The translations under genes and the position numbers were made by a program. A stretch of 64,000 bases of DNA. It comes from Lates calcarifer. Lineage: Eukaryota > Chordata > Actinopteri > Centropomidae. The notes beneath the pieces were generated by a model. That model saw only the letters and a program-made list of their open reading frames with translations. It did no database searches and was not told the origin of the DNA. The DNA lies in the NCBI RefSeq assembly GCF_001640805.2, contig NC_066836.1, forward strand, positions 1,263,798 through 1,327,797, in the 5' to 3' direction. This document shows, piece after piece, positions 45,036-56,654 of this stretch; the first letter of the stretch is position 1; each line of letters opens with the position of its first letter.

Positions 45036-46639
45036 GCTTGTCTCCCTGCCAGTCCATCAGTCATTCAGCCACGCTCACAGCCCTGCTTTCATCCCTACTC
45101 TGTCCTGCTTCATCAGCCACCAGCTTCCCTCTCTCTCTGTCTTCACCTGCTGTAGTCCTCACCTCCATCCACCTTCAGTCCCTCAGGACAAACAACAAAC
45201 TGTTTCTTATTCCCTCAAACTCTGAGTCTGTGTCCAGCTTTGTTCTTTTAACCATGACCACAATCTTGTGGGGGCTTTCAAATTACAATTGATATGTCTT
45301 GAAGAACCTCAGGGTAATGGTCATGGATCTTCCATACACAGCAGCTGGTTATTACAACTCTGTGTCTATGTCCAAGTGCTTCATCATCTGGTCCAGTATG
45401 AGGACCCCTTCCTCCAAAATGTAGAGGTCCATGTGCAGCAGTGTAGAAATGCAGGTGTTGGGGGTTTGATTGCAGCACTTCCCTTAGTGTCAGAGGTCAT
45501 CTCCCTTCATCTCTGGCAGACACACCAGGTTGACTAATCCTGGACAGGGTATGTTGAAGGTGTAGGGTCTCCAAATGATGAGCACAGCAAGTTCAACATC
45601 CTGTATGGGTCCCTTATCAGACAGAGCAGCAGCAGATGATGAGATTCATCAAGGTTCAGGCCCTGAATTCTCTCCTGAAAAGAGTAAACTGTGAACATAA
45701 CATTTCATTAGTGTTCCAACATTACACATTACAAGAGGTACCACTGCTCCAGTGATGTAATATGGGCCTTAGGCTGCAGTCAAGTCAAACACATTCAAGG
45801 CGCTTCTCAGCAGGACTGACTGATTTGTTCTTGAAAATTATGGAAAACCTGCACAATTGTTATGTACCTTTTTTGTTTCAGTCTCTGAGCCCATTTGAGT
45901 TTTGTCAATGAGGATGCTTTCTTCCAGTTTAAGGTTATGATTTTTCTAGTAGTGTACTACTAGTAGTATACACAGTAGGTACCTGTGATCTTTCCCTGGT
46001 ACATTCTCTGGGGGTACTTCCAGTTCAAACAACATAAGGTCCATTGGATTGACAATGTTTTTCAGATTTTTTCAATCTCCCTATCCCTTTTTATTTTTCA
46101 GTAGATTCATTAAAAAAAAGTACTGTCCCAGAAGACATTTGAGTGATCTCTTGTCATCCCACAATTCCTCCAACAAAGTGGAGATGCTTAATCTTTATAA
46201 AATGTTGAGATTACCAGTGGAGTTTGAAAGAATAATATTTTTATTTTCCAGTCAAATTCCTTCCATAAATTGCTATTGATACCTTTTGTCACTATTCATG
46301 CATATATCTTCCCAGGTCCTGTCCTCAATGATCACATTCAGTTCTAGCTCCCACTTTTCTTTCACGTTAGATGTGTTTTCTGCCATATATACTTTCAACA
46401 TCCTATGAATATGTGCAACATGATTCATTGTTGCCAGGTGCTTTTCAATTATACTTACAAAATATAGTTCAATTTATTATTCCAAAGTTTCTTGTCCAGG
46501 AAGGGTAAGACTGACAGACTAATCCCCTGTGTTGAATTTTGTTCTATCTCTACCCACCCCACTTTTTGGTTATTAGAAATCCATTGAGTTATGGCATAGA
46601 CATAATACTTTTAGTCTTACTCTAGGTCTTTTATTTTAA
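45036..46639. other. Unassigned sequence
   Basis: No gene or repeat family is recognised. Open frames are short and without known motifs. Confidence 0.3.
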
Positions 46640-48005
46640 TTCAATTTCAATTCAATTCAATTCAATTTTATTTATATAGTGCCATATCACAACAACAGTC
46701 ATCTCAAGGCACTTTTCATATAGAGCAGGTCTAGACCGTACTCTTTAAAATAGGTATTTACAGAGAGAGACCCAACAAATCCCACCATGAGCAGCACTAA
46801 GCGACAGTGGAGAGGAAAAAGTTCCTTTAAGAGGCAGAAACCTCGAGCAGAACTGGACTCAAGGTGGGCGGCCATCTGCCTCGACCGGTTGGGTTAAGAA
46901 GGAGAGAGAGGGGGTAGAGGATAGAGAAAGAAGAACATAGCATAACACAGGTTCCATATCAGATGTAAGGTGATGCCAGTAATACAGCAGTAGTAATGAT
47001 AGTAGTGATAATTAAAGTATTAACTGCTAACACAGCAATACAACTAATAGCAGTGTAAGTAATTTCTAATTCTAGCAGCAGGTGTTGAGTGGAGTTGTAG
47101 GAGCAGCAGGAGACTTGTCATCACAGATCAGACTCTACAGCTCCAGAGGCAGAAATACCTGCAGAAAGAGACAGAAGAGGAGAGAGAGACGGGAGAACAC
47201 AATACTACAGGAAAGGTAAGATACTGAGTTAGTAACATGTAACATGGGATATGAATCCATATTGAGTGGAGAGAGAGAGGGAGAGAGGGAGAGAGAGAGA
47301 GAAAGGAGCTCAGTGCATCATGGGAGATCTCCCGGCAGTCTAGGCCTATAGCAGCATAACTAAGGGATGGTTCAAGCCTGAGCCAACCCTAACTATAAGC
47401 TTTATCAAAGAGGAAAGTTTTAAGCCGACTCTTAAAGGTACAGAGGGTGTTTCTGCCTCCCGGACTGAAACTGGGAGAAGGTTCCACAGTAGAGGAGCCT
47501 GATAACTGAAGGCTCTGCCTCCCATTCTACTCTTGGAAACTCTGGGAACCACCAGTAAACCAGCATTCTGGGAGCGCAGAGTCCTGGTAGGATTGTAGGG
47601 GACTATGAGATCTTTAAGGTAAGATGGAGCCTGACCATTAAGGGCTTTGTAAGTGAGGAGGAGGATTTTGAATTCTACTCTGGATTTGACTGGGAGCCAA
47701 TGTAGAGAGGCTAACACAGGAGAAATATGGTCTCTTTTCCTAGTTCCTGTCAGTAATCGTGCTGCAGCATTTTGAATCAGCTGCAGAGTCTTTACAGACT
47801 TGTTGTAGCAGCCTGATAATAATGAATTACAGTAGTCCAGCCTGGAAGTAACAAATGCATGGACTAGTTTTTCTGTATCTTTTTGGGACAGAAAATGTCT
47901 AATTTTGGAGATGTTACGCAGATGGAAAAAGGCAGTCCTAGAAGTTTGTTTTATGTGTGAGTTAAAGGACTGACTGATATCCTGATCAAAGATTTTGCCA
48001 TATAA
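46640..48005 (-). mobile_element. LINE (L2-like) 3' half
   Basis: Minus-strand reading at 47346-47717 encodes LHWLPVKSRVEFKILLLTYK, then SYLKDLIVPYNPTRTLRSQN and a WNLLPVSVREAET-like stretch, the C-terminal signature of L2-type LINE ORF2. The 3' tail at 46640-46990 ends (TTGAA)n and is the same repeat as 12820-13190. A polymorphic GA-rich run lies at 47265-47300. Confidence 0.75.
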
Positions 48006-48176
48006 ATCTGGATATGTGTTTATCCTGCAAAGTAAAAGTAAACATAAGGACCCAAACAGGCAGGGATTGAAACAGCCTTGGCAATATATTCTTTTTCACT
48101 GCTTCTACCAAACAGAGAAAGTGAAAGAACCTCGCATCTTGTTAAGTCTTATTTGTTTTAATGAATTGTTATAGTT

Positions 48177-49640
48177 TCACTTGTAAAATTGTGTAGGACT
48201 AGGCATGAGTATAATTCCCAGATATCTAAAACCTTGCTGGGAGTGCCGAAAGGACACAATATCATTCAATTGTGAGGGCCAGGATCCCAATAACATCATT
48301 GCTTCAGATTTTGTTTCTTTAACTTTGTAGCCTGAGATTGGACCATACGTGTGCAGAGACCTCATAAGTACAGGGATCAAGGACAGAGAATTTTGTAAAA
48401 TAATAGAATGTCATCCACGAATAATGCTATCTTATGCTGAGTCCCTCCTTCACCTGTTATACCCTGGATCTGTGGGTTCTGCCTGATGGCTTCCACCAGG
48501 GGCTCGAAACTGAGTGCAGTTAAAACTGAAGACAGTACATCTCCCTGCCTTGTCACAATTTTGACTTTTGAGGAGAAAGAATTTGGAGCAGTGTCCATTA
48601 ACTCTGACTCTGGACTTAGGGTCCTGATAGAACAGTGTAATCCATTTGACAAATTTATCCCCTTGTTTTCTCAGCCTGTAATTGAGAAGCCTTGATGTTT
48701 TGTTTTTTTTTGTCTCTTGTTTAAATGTTCTTGTTGTAGTTTGTTCATTCTTGACTCACAGTTCTGCTGTTGCTTTAATCTACATTTCTTCATCCTGGAT
48801 GATATGCCTATTATCTTCCCTCTCATCACAGCTTTACCCCCTTCCCATAATATGGAGAGAGAAACACTCTCATTATCATTTAAGGATAGATAGTCCATCA
48901 GATCCTTCTACATTTCTTGTCAGAGTAAGGGATCAGTCAGTAGTGAGACATTGAGTCTCCAATATTTAAGGTGTTTGTCTGATCCTAAGCATATTTTTAG
49001 AGTAATTGGACTGTGATCTGCTATTGTGATCAGGTCTATTTTACTGTCCTTGACTCTATATAAGGTCCTTTTTTGAAATAGCGAATAAGTCTAGTCTAGA
49101 GTAGCTTCCATACACCTGGGACATAAACGTGAATTCTCATTCTCTCGGGTGATGGGAGTGCCAAACATCTACCAGCCCTACTTCTTCCATCATCCCTTGA
49201 AGTGCCATAGTCTTTTTGGTTCTGGGTGCATTATCTATAGGGAGTCTGTCCAGTTACCTATCCAGTATACAATTACAATCTCCTCCTATTAGAATCGTTC
49301 CTTTACCTTTTTCAGCTAGAAAAGAAGCAAGTTTCTTAAAAAATTGAGGGTTGTTAGGAGCATATAGATTCAATATAGTCATTCTTATGTCCCCTACTGT
49401 GCCCACTACCATCACATACCGGCCTTCATCATCTTGAATCATCTCTTCATTATGAAAATACATTGATTTAATAATAAGGGTAGCAACCCCTCTTTTCTTT
49501 CAGATTTACAGGACGCACTGTACAACTGATCCACTCACTCTCTCTTCAACTTTACATGTTCTTTCTCTGTTAAGTTTCTTGTTTCTTGGACTAGTGCGAT
49601 AGAGCATCTTAAATTCTTAAGCTGACCATAGAGTTTTTTC
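48177..49640 (-). mobile_element. L1/Tx1-like LINE fragment
   Basis: Minus-strand pieces in order: endonuclease (49254-49463, LNLYAPNNPQFFKKLASFLA), then reverse transcriptase (48377-48652: SFEPLVEAIRQNPQIQGI and the catalytic box as FVDD instead of FADD), then 48177-48380. Frames are interrupted and the Pro-Leu-Ser-Pro box is degraded, so it is inactive. Confidence 0.75.
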
Positions 49641-49729
49641 CTCTTGATGGGATTATTTATCCCATTTATGTTATATATTACACAGTTTAAGCTGATGAAC
49701 CAGGGTAGACCAGGAACTTGTGTGCAGAG

Positions 49730-50302
49730 CTAAGCTTCTGAACTTTGGGAAGGGGAATTGGGAAAGAGAGTCAGGAATGGCATTAAACTGACAAGGAACA
49801 TGAGCTGAGCGAAGATATTGGTATGTGCAGAAGACCAAGTTATGTGGCACATGAGTGGCATGATGGATAAAGAGTCCAAGTGTAGACTATGTCTACTACT
49901 GCAAGATGGTCTGAGTATAAGATTACACTTGCATTGGTGGCCCCAAGAAATGGCAGCTGCTACTCTGTGATAGATTTCGCAGTGGGCTGTTCTTCTGTGA
50001 ACTGTCTCCCTCATGGAAACCCCCAAAGAAGGAGCAGCATTGTTGTACAAGTGAATGTTGTGAGGATGAGTCAGTTGGTCATTGTAGAAGAAAGAGATCC
50101 TGGTCCAGTTGGCAAAAAAATTGAGCTGAAGTTCGGTGCAGCTTGAGCTGTCTAGAGAGATGTGAGTCAAGACAGAAGCTGTTGCGGATATGAATGGAGC
50201 ATGAAGAGGCTGGGTGAGATGGACCTCCGCACAAAGAGCAAGTAAGGGCTGTAGGGGCAGCAAAGTTCTGGCAGTAGAGTTCTGTGTCAAGTGTTCCCCC
50301 AA
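49730..50302 (-). CDS. Hypothetical 190-codon open frame in transposon zone
   Basis: An uninterrupted 190-codon frame on the minus strand, rich in His, Ser and Leu, with several Cys/His clusters (CEIYHRVAAAISWGHQCKCN) and two hydrophobic stretches near the C terminus. I do not recognise a family. It lies upstream of the L1-like fragment on the same strand and could be part of a mobile element, or a chance frame. Low confidence that it is coding. Confidence 0.25.
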   Translation of the reverse strand: MGEHLTQNSTARTLLPLQPLLALCAEVHLTQPLHAPFISATASVLTHISLDSSSCTELQLNFFANWTRISFFYNDQLTHPHNIHLYNNAAPSLGVSMRETVHRRTAHCEIYHRVAAAISWGHQCKCNLILRPSCSSRHSLHLDSLSIMPLMCHITWSSAHTNIFAQLMFLVSLMPFLTLFPNSPSQSSEA

Positions 50303-51919
50303 TTTGTTGGCCTAGTTAAACTGTTGAAGGCAAAGGCAAAGTGAGAGTTGTATGAGTAAAAGCAATTTCCTCCAAAATGGAGGGCTGGTTGCGGATGATG
50401 GACATGTAGTTTTCAGGTGGGATATGGTGGGGTAATGAAAGCAACAACACCTCTGTAGAGAGAGAAGCATGGCTCCAACTGCTGTGAGCTACTGTGATTC
50501 AAGGAGGGAGGTGGCGGTTGGCGCTGGCATCCCAGTGCCATCAACTCCCACTACTGTGAGCTGCTGTGGTTGGAGTTACGAGTCAACAGGGGCACTGGCA
50601 TCACAGTGCCAGAAGCTTCAGCTGTCACAAAGTGTTGTGTTTGGAAGCAGGAGGTTGCAGGGGGCACTAGCATCCCAGTGCCAGTGGCTCTAGCTACTGT
50701 GAGCTAGAGATGGTTGCTGTTGCCCTGGTTGTGTTAGATCTGGCCAAAAATTAAATTTTCTTTTCCTTCCTACTTGTTAGTTCCTACTTGTTAGTTCAAA
50801 AGAAGCATACTTATATCATACTTGAATACTTTTTTTTCTTCTTTCCTACTTTCATTTCTTTTTTTTTTTTTTAAATATGGGTTGGTGGTGCCTCTTTAAT
50901 GGGGCAGCTGACATCACAACATGTAACAGGTATTTGCGATGTGACGTCACTCAGAAGAGAGCAGGTGTTAACAGAGCCATGAGAGACAGGCTAACATGAG
51001 GTTACTGAAAAGTTTTGTCACGTTGTCAGTTCGTTGAAGGCGAATGGCCCTCTCTCTTAAAGCTTTTTGAGGTGAGGCTGATGCAGTTGGTGATTTTTGA
51101 AGGGAGCTTATCATTGGGTGACCTTGGTGGAATGTGATGTCGCAGTGACCAGAGGTGGGATACCGATAATGTAGGAGATGGGGTTGCTCATTTCCTGGGT
51201 GGCATTTGGTGCACAGAGAGTGGGGCCTATGGTATGGAAGTGGGGATGTTAGCTGGATCAGATAATGTGGGCTGAAGAAAACTTTGGGGTTGGTCATCCT
51301 GATTCTTTCCAAGAAGTAGGCATCAGATAAGGATAAAGAGACAAAATCCATACAATGTATGAGGTAAATGGACCAGTTGCGTAACTGGTATATTTAACTT
51401 AATCAATTAAGGTTTTGCTTGAAGCAATGTATGGCATTCTCTGTACTGGCATGGAAAACAAGAGTGAAAGCGAAATATTACTGGTCCTACTTTAGGGTTG
51501 ATTGAGTGGTACTGACAGGCCATATTTTTTTTCCCAGGATGGACAGCACAGGCAGCTGACATGACAGGCTTCACCACCTCTAAGCCAGAAACATGTTCAT
51601 TTATTAACCCTGGAATAACAGGACTTAAAGCTAACAGCCTGAACAATGTTTCTTCACTGACCCACACTAACATAACGTGTAACATCGCAGTATAATCATT
51701 TGTAAGCCGCGCCTTTATTTTGAAATTCCCAGGCATGTTTTTCTCAACCTGAGCACACACACCTCCAAACAAACTGTGAATGGTGCCATGGCAAGCAGCT
51801 AGAAAAAAGTCAGTGAAGATATTGTCTCTCCTCTGGTGAATAAATCAGTGGTCTGGTAACATTTTGGATTTTGGAGAAAGGACGGGTCAATTGACAAGTT
51901 GCATTTAAAAGTAGGGATG
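50303..51919. other. Unassigned sequence
   Basis: No gene is recognised. 50490-50700 is a low-complexity imperfect repeat around 'ctggcatcccagtgcca'. Minus-strand frames at 50968-51351 and 51407-51772 show no known motif. Confidence 0.3.
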
Positions 51920-52990
51920 GTTTGAAGGCTGTGACAAGCCAGGACAGGAAGAAGTATGGGCCAATCAGTATTGATGGTTTCAACACAAATTCTGGACTTG
52001 TGAATGCGTTGAATGACTTTTACTTATGTTTTAACGATGAATGTGATTGTACAAATATGCACAGTGATCTGTTTGATTCACTGAGTGACTCTTCTGCCAC
52101 TCCCCAGCCTATAATCAGCACCCTTTCTGTCAGATCCATGTTCCAATGTAACATCAGAAAGAGCCCTGGGACAGATATGATCACTGGCAAATTTCTTAAA
52201 GTCTGTACATCTCAAATGTAATCATTTCTGTCATATTTTTTCTGATCTTTTTAATTCGTCACTTGACCAGCACAAAGTCCCAAAACTGTGGAAAGTTTAT
52301 TATTGCACCTGTGGCCAAAAACAGTCTTCCAAAAGAACTCAATGACCTGAGGCCTGTGGCTCTGACTTCACTTGTAATAAAGACTTTCAAGTGGCTGGTC
52401 AAACTAATTCTGACTGATAAGGTTCAGAGCCAGCTTGATCCATTCCAATTTACATACCGGGCAAATAGAGGGGTAGGTGATGCCACTATTACCCTATTCA
52501 ATTATTTGTACAAGCATCTTGAGGGTACGAAAACGCTTATTAAGCTTTTTTTCGCAGATTTCTCCTCAGCTTTCAAAACAATTCAGCCACACATTTTAGC
52601 TAACAAACTATTGTCCACTTTTAATCTTGACACTGGCATGGTGAAATGGGTGTTGGATTTTTTAACCTGTAGGACCCAGGTAGTCAGGGCTAATGGTGCT
52701 TTATTCTGAAAGCAGCTGTCATCCACAGGCTCACCACAGGGGTGTGTCCTGTCTCCTCTATTGTGTATACTTTAGACAGACAATTGTAGGAGTAATTACA
52801 ATGACAGGTATCTTCTAAACTTTGCAGACGATATAGTTTTAATCAGTCTGCTGAATGACTGTAGAGTAGTGTGACGACCACTCTCTGAAGTTGAATGTTC
52901 AAAAAACCAAAGACATGGCCATCAACTTCAGAAAAACCTCCCACTCAACCTCACCAACTATTATTAAGGGTTCACTTGTTGAGACAGTGG
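51920..52990 (+). mobile_element. LINE reverse-transcriptase fragment
   Basis: Plus-strand pieces read NIRKSPGTDMITGKFLK, then NDLRPVALTSLVIKTFKWLV, DFSSAFKTIQPHILANKL and WVLDFLTCRTQVV, then a SSPQGCVLSPLL box and NFADDIVLI; a Rex1/L2-like reverse transcriptase in the normal motif order. Stops and frameshifts break it at 52220 and after 52709. Confidence 0.8.
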
Positions 52991-53003
52991 AGTGCTACAA
53001 ATA

Positions 53004-53855
53004 CCTGAGGCCTATACTATGAAGAGAGTTGAACCTCCTCTGGTTTAACTCAGGTTCTCAGGTAAAGTCGGGGTTGACAAACCCTGACTGCCTCGGTCTG
53101 TTAAACGGTACGACGGTGGTTCAGATGTGGGTCAGTTGAGTCGGTGTTAACTTAATCAGAGTTAGTGTGTGTTGATTAAAGGGGCGTGCACCGTATCTCT
53201 CAGATGAAGAGCGCACGTTAATTCTGTGGGTTTAGAGGAATTTAAAGAGACTCTAACGACACAATGTCAAACCAACAAAGACAGAGAGACTGGTCACATG
53301 TTCTCTGGATTCTTCATCTGTAATATGAGATGGAAGGACACAGAACATATGTGATCATTTCTCAGATACTTGGATTACAGTCAACACGTGGGTCACATGT
53401 CTGAGAATGAGCTGTTCCTGTTAATGATGTTCTGCCTGGAACACTCAGGCTGTATATGTATGAATGTAATGCTGTTATGTTCAGTATGAACTTCATGTTA
53501 ACAGTATTTCAGCCTCAGTGGAAACTGAACCTGGATCAAATAGAAACCTTCTATAAAGTGGTTCACATTCATATTTCCATCATTAATGCTACTTGGTCTG
53601 TAGTCTACAATTACAACAGCCTGTCACTTTATATTGTCTTTCAGGACAATAACACCCCTCACCCCCATTGTGAGAAAAAAAAACAGATTAAAATAACTGA
53701 AAGTGAAAATGGAAAATGCGGAGCATAAGAAACACCATTTATTGGTCCACATATCTCTACCATCCACTACATAGTTTGTTTTTTTTCCTTCCTTTTTTGT
53801 GGTGGTGGTGGTAGGGGACGACTGACGGTCTTTAGACAACCCCTGTCCTATTGTA
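53004..53855. mobile_element. Second copy of the MITE-like element (inverted, truncated)
   Basis: The reverse complement of about 5700-6610. Its terminus CTGAGGCCTATACTATGAAG (53008-53027) matches the TIR, but the other end is missing. It directly follows the LINE fragment. Confidence 0.7.
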
Positions 53856-54519
53856 ACTTTTATACAGAACAGCAAGGTGGAATAATAGATCAATGTTCTC
53901 ACCTTGAAGAGAGTTAAGTGCTGGAAAACTCTTGTTAACTTATTAACTTAATTTCAGCCTACTTGGGGTTCTGCTCTTACTATATAGTACACATGTATCC
54001 TCCACTTTCTTCTTTAATGACATGCAGTTGTTAAAATGGTTTTAAAAAATCGAAGCCACGTGATGAGTGGAGTGGTCAGGGAAACAAAGCGATCATCCAC
54101 CCAGGTGAGTAGGCAGGCAGTGGAATTGGCAGAGGTAGTGGTGGGGAAGCTCCAGGTGAAGAACTGAACATAAGACAAATAGTATTAGTATCACACAAGA
54201 GACAAGCACATAACTAGTAACAGCCTTAACTGGATAGAATAGCGTAGCCTTACCACAAATGGCATGTAACTATTTGGCAGCAAGTGGAGGTTGAGCGGGG
54301 CTTCTTATAAAGTGTGTGATGAGTGGACTGGGTGCAGGTGTGCCCACAACCCATGCCTCTGCAGAGAGAGAGCACCCACAGAAAATACACCGACAGATGA
54401 CACAGGAGAGGAAAACATTAGGGAAGCAGAAACGGGGCAACAAAGACACAGAACACCAGGAAGCACAGGGGAGCTCTACAGGAACTATCATCAGACCATC
54501 AATTCTGTGTATATATGTA
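53856..54519. other. Unassigned sequence
   Basis: No gene is recognised; short frames without motifs. Confidence 0.3.
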
Positions 54520-54790
54520 GTTAATTAATACAAGGAAAGGAAGCAGCAAATTAAAGCTTACGTTCTTACTTCCCTGCACATTTAATGATAATGAATTGGG
54601 AATTAATGTGTTGAGTGAAGCACAGTGGACTGACTGTGCTTGTTTGAAATAACATGTAAAAATAACACAGTGTCATTTTCCATGGTGATATACAGCTGAC
54701 CTGATGAATAGATGGATCACAGGTGTGAGAAAGAGAGAGAGAGGAGCACAGGGGAAAGAGAAATCCAAGAAACACAAGGGAAAAACTGGA
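54520..54790 (+). other. J-E upstream spacer
   Basis: Homologous to 14645-15197 and 36090-36428 (J-B and J-D spacers), but with the microsatellite reduced to a short GA run. TRG homology of cluster E begins here; no V-gamma precedes it. Confidence 0.6.
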
Positions 54791-55091
54791 GGCACGGCCG
54801 TCACCCTGACAAAGTATTGGACACATGAAAATGTTGACCTGATGATGGCGCTAGATGAAAAGTCAGAGGATCAGCAAAGTTATTCCAGTTGATCCTCAGG
54901 GGAACATGAACGTCTGAACCAGTTGAAATGGGAATATTTGTTGAGATATTTCAGTGTGAAGAAAAAAGCAAAGAAAAGAAGAGACAGTCATGTTGATCTG
55001 AACATTAGAGAAACACATCATGGAGCTGAAATATGATACTGCTTCATCATTTGGACTCGTTCACCTCAGCTGACACATTCAACAGCAGACA
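54791..55091 (+). promoter_or_regulatory. Conserved 300-bp block 5' of J-E
   Basis: Same block as 5' of J-A to J-D, intact up to the RSS. Confidence 0.45.
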
Positions 55092-55119
55092 GGTTTTTGT
55101 ATCAGTCTTTTTCACTGTG
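55092..55119 (+). promoter_or_regulatory. 12-RSS of J-E
   Basis: Nonamer GGTTTTTGT (55092-55100), 12-nt spacer, heptamer CACTGTG (55113-55119). Compatible with any 23-RSS V upstream, including the IGHV. Confidence 0.93.
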
Positions 55120-55159
55120 GGAGACATCTTTGGCTCTGGAACTAAACTGTATGTAACAG
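55120..55159 (+). CDS. TRGJ: TCR gamma joining segment, cluster E
   Basis: A 40-nt J encoding GDIFGSGTKLYVT, the shortest here, with donor CAG|GTAAGA. It splices in phase 1 to TRGC-E. Confidence 0.93.
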
Positions 55160-56654
55160 GTAAGAATAAACATTGATTTTCCTTCAGTTGTTTGATTGAA
55201 GAAGTTGAAAATGTGTTTGAAGTCAGTTTCTGCTGCTTCAGACTTTACATGTTAGTTTTTTCAGAGTTAGTCCAAAGTTCCTTATGCAGCCGTTGTTCAA
55301 TGAAAAAGTTGAAGAATTAGTGAAAAGATGTTGAAATCTAATAATAATCTCATGAATGTAACTGCACTTTATATAATGGTGAATGTGTCTTTTTGTGTAA
55401 AATATATTTAAAAATAATGTGAAATATATTTAAAATTATTTGAAGATAAATAGGCGATATATTGTTTTTATTCTATTAGTGTTCTGATAATAACTGTTCT
55501 TTATATGATTGTAAATATCTCTTAAACAAAAACATGAATTTAGGTTAATTGAGAATTTATTTAAAATTGTATGAGAGTAAATCATTTAATGATGAGATTA
55601 TGATCAATATGTAAATTAAATTTAATATCAATATATACATGTTTTGGTTATGTATACGCACAGAAATTATATGTGTGGATATAAAACGATACAAAAATAC
55701 GCTTACATCTTTATTTATAAAAAAAAATATATATGACCATAATGTATCATGGTAAATGCTTTTTGTATTTTAGATATTAAATCCTGTAATGTTGTTTATA
55801 TTGTGAGTTATGTGGTTAATACTGTATATATCTGTCATTGTTTTTTAGATAATGGCAAGTATGTCTTTTTGTTAAAGATAAATAGGTTATATATTGTTTT
55901 TGATAAATCTGTTTTCTAATAATAACTGTTCTTTATATGAACATAATTATTTCAGCAAAACATATTTAGTTTAATGTAGAACTTATTTAAAAGTGTATTT
56001 TAATCATGACAATCTGATCAATAGACTAGAAATTTATCTTACACAAAAATAGGATTAAAAATAAATATGTATATACATAGAGAAATTATATCTGTGTAGA
56101 TATAAGACAATACAGAACACACTCTCACTTCTTTACTTAAAAATATGTAAATACCAAAACACATACTTACAAATGTTTTCTATTTTATGTCAAATTAAAA
56201 TGTTTGTTATATTAATTACATTGTGAAATATGTAGTTAATATTGTATATCTAATGACTGTCCCTGTATTTTAAATAATGTTAAATATGTCTTTTTGTTAA
56301 AGATATTTTTTAAATATAGTAAATATATAATATTATGATGACACATCTATTCTGAGCTTGTGATTTCTAAAAGTTGAATATGAATATAAAGAATGTAAAT
56401 CCTGTTGCCATCTTTGTTGAACTTGATCTTTCTCTGATGATATCCATAATATATAAGCATGATATATAGCAGAGTAAATCTATGTGAAGGTGAATCCAGT
56501 ATATGTGGTGAACTTTGTGCTGTATTGATGAGTAGTTTAGTGATCAGAGTCCATGTAGTTTCCAGGATCAGACTGAATGCAGTGCAGTGCTGGAAGCTGC
56601 TGTTGACTGTGTGAATGTGTGTGTGTGCTGCTTGTTGCTGTTGTCAAACTTCAG
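55160..56654 (+). other. J-C intron of cluster E
   Basis: AT-rich with the same degenerate repeat blocks as B and D ('atatctgtgtagatataagacaatacagaacacac' type near 56090). No exon is seen. Confidence 0.55.

Noticed and set aside
47265..47310. CRISPR-like or tRNA features in repeat-rich stretches
   Set aside because: Only simple GA repeats and LINE tails; no spaced direct repeats or cloverleaf, and the genome is vertebrate.
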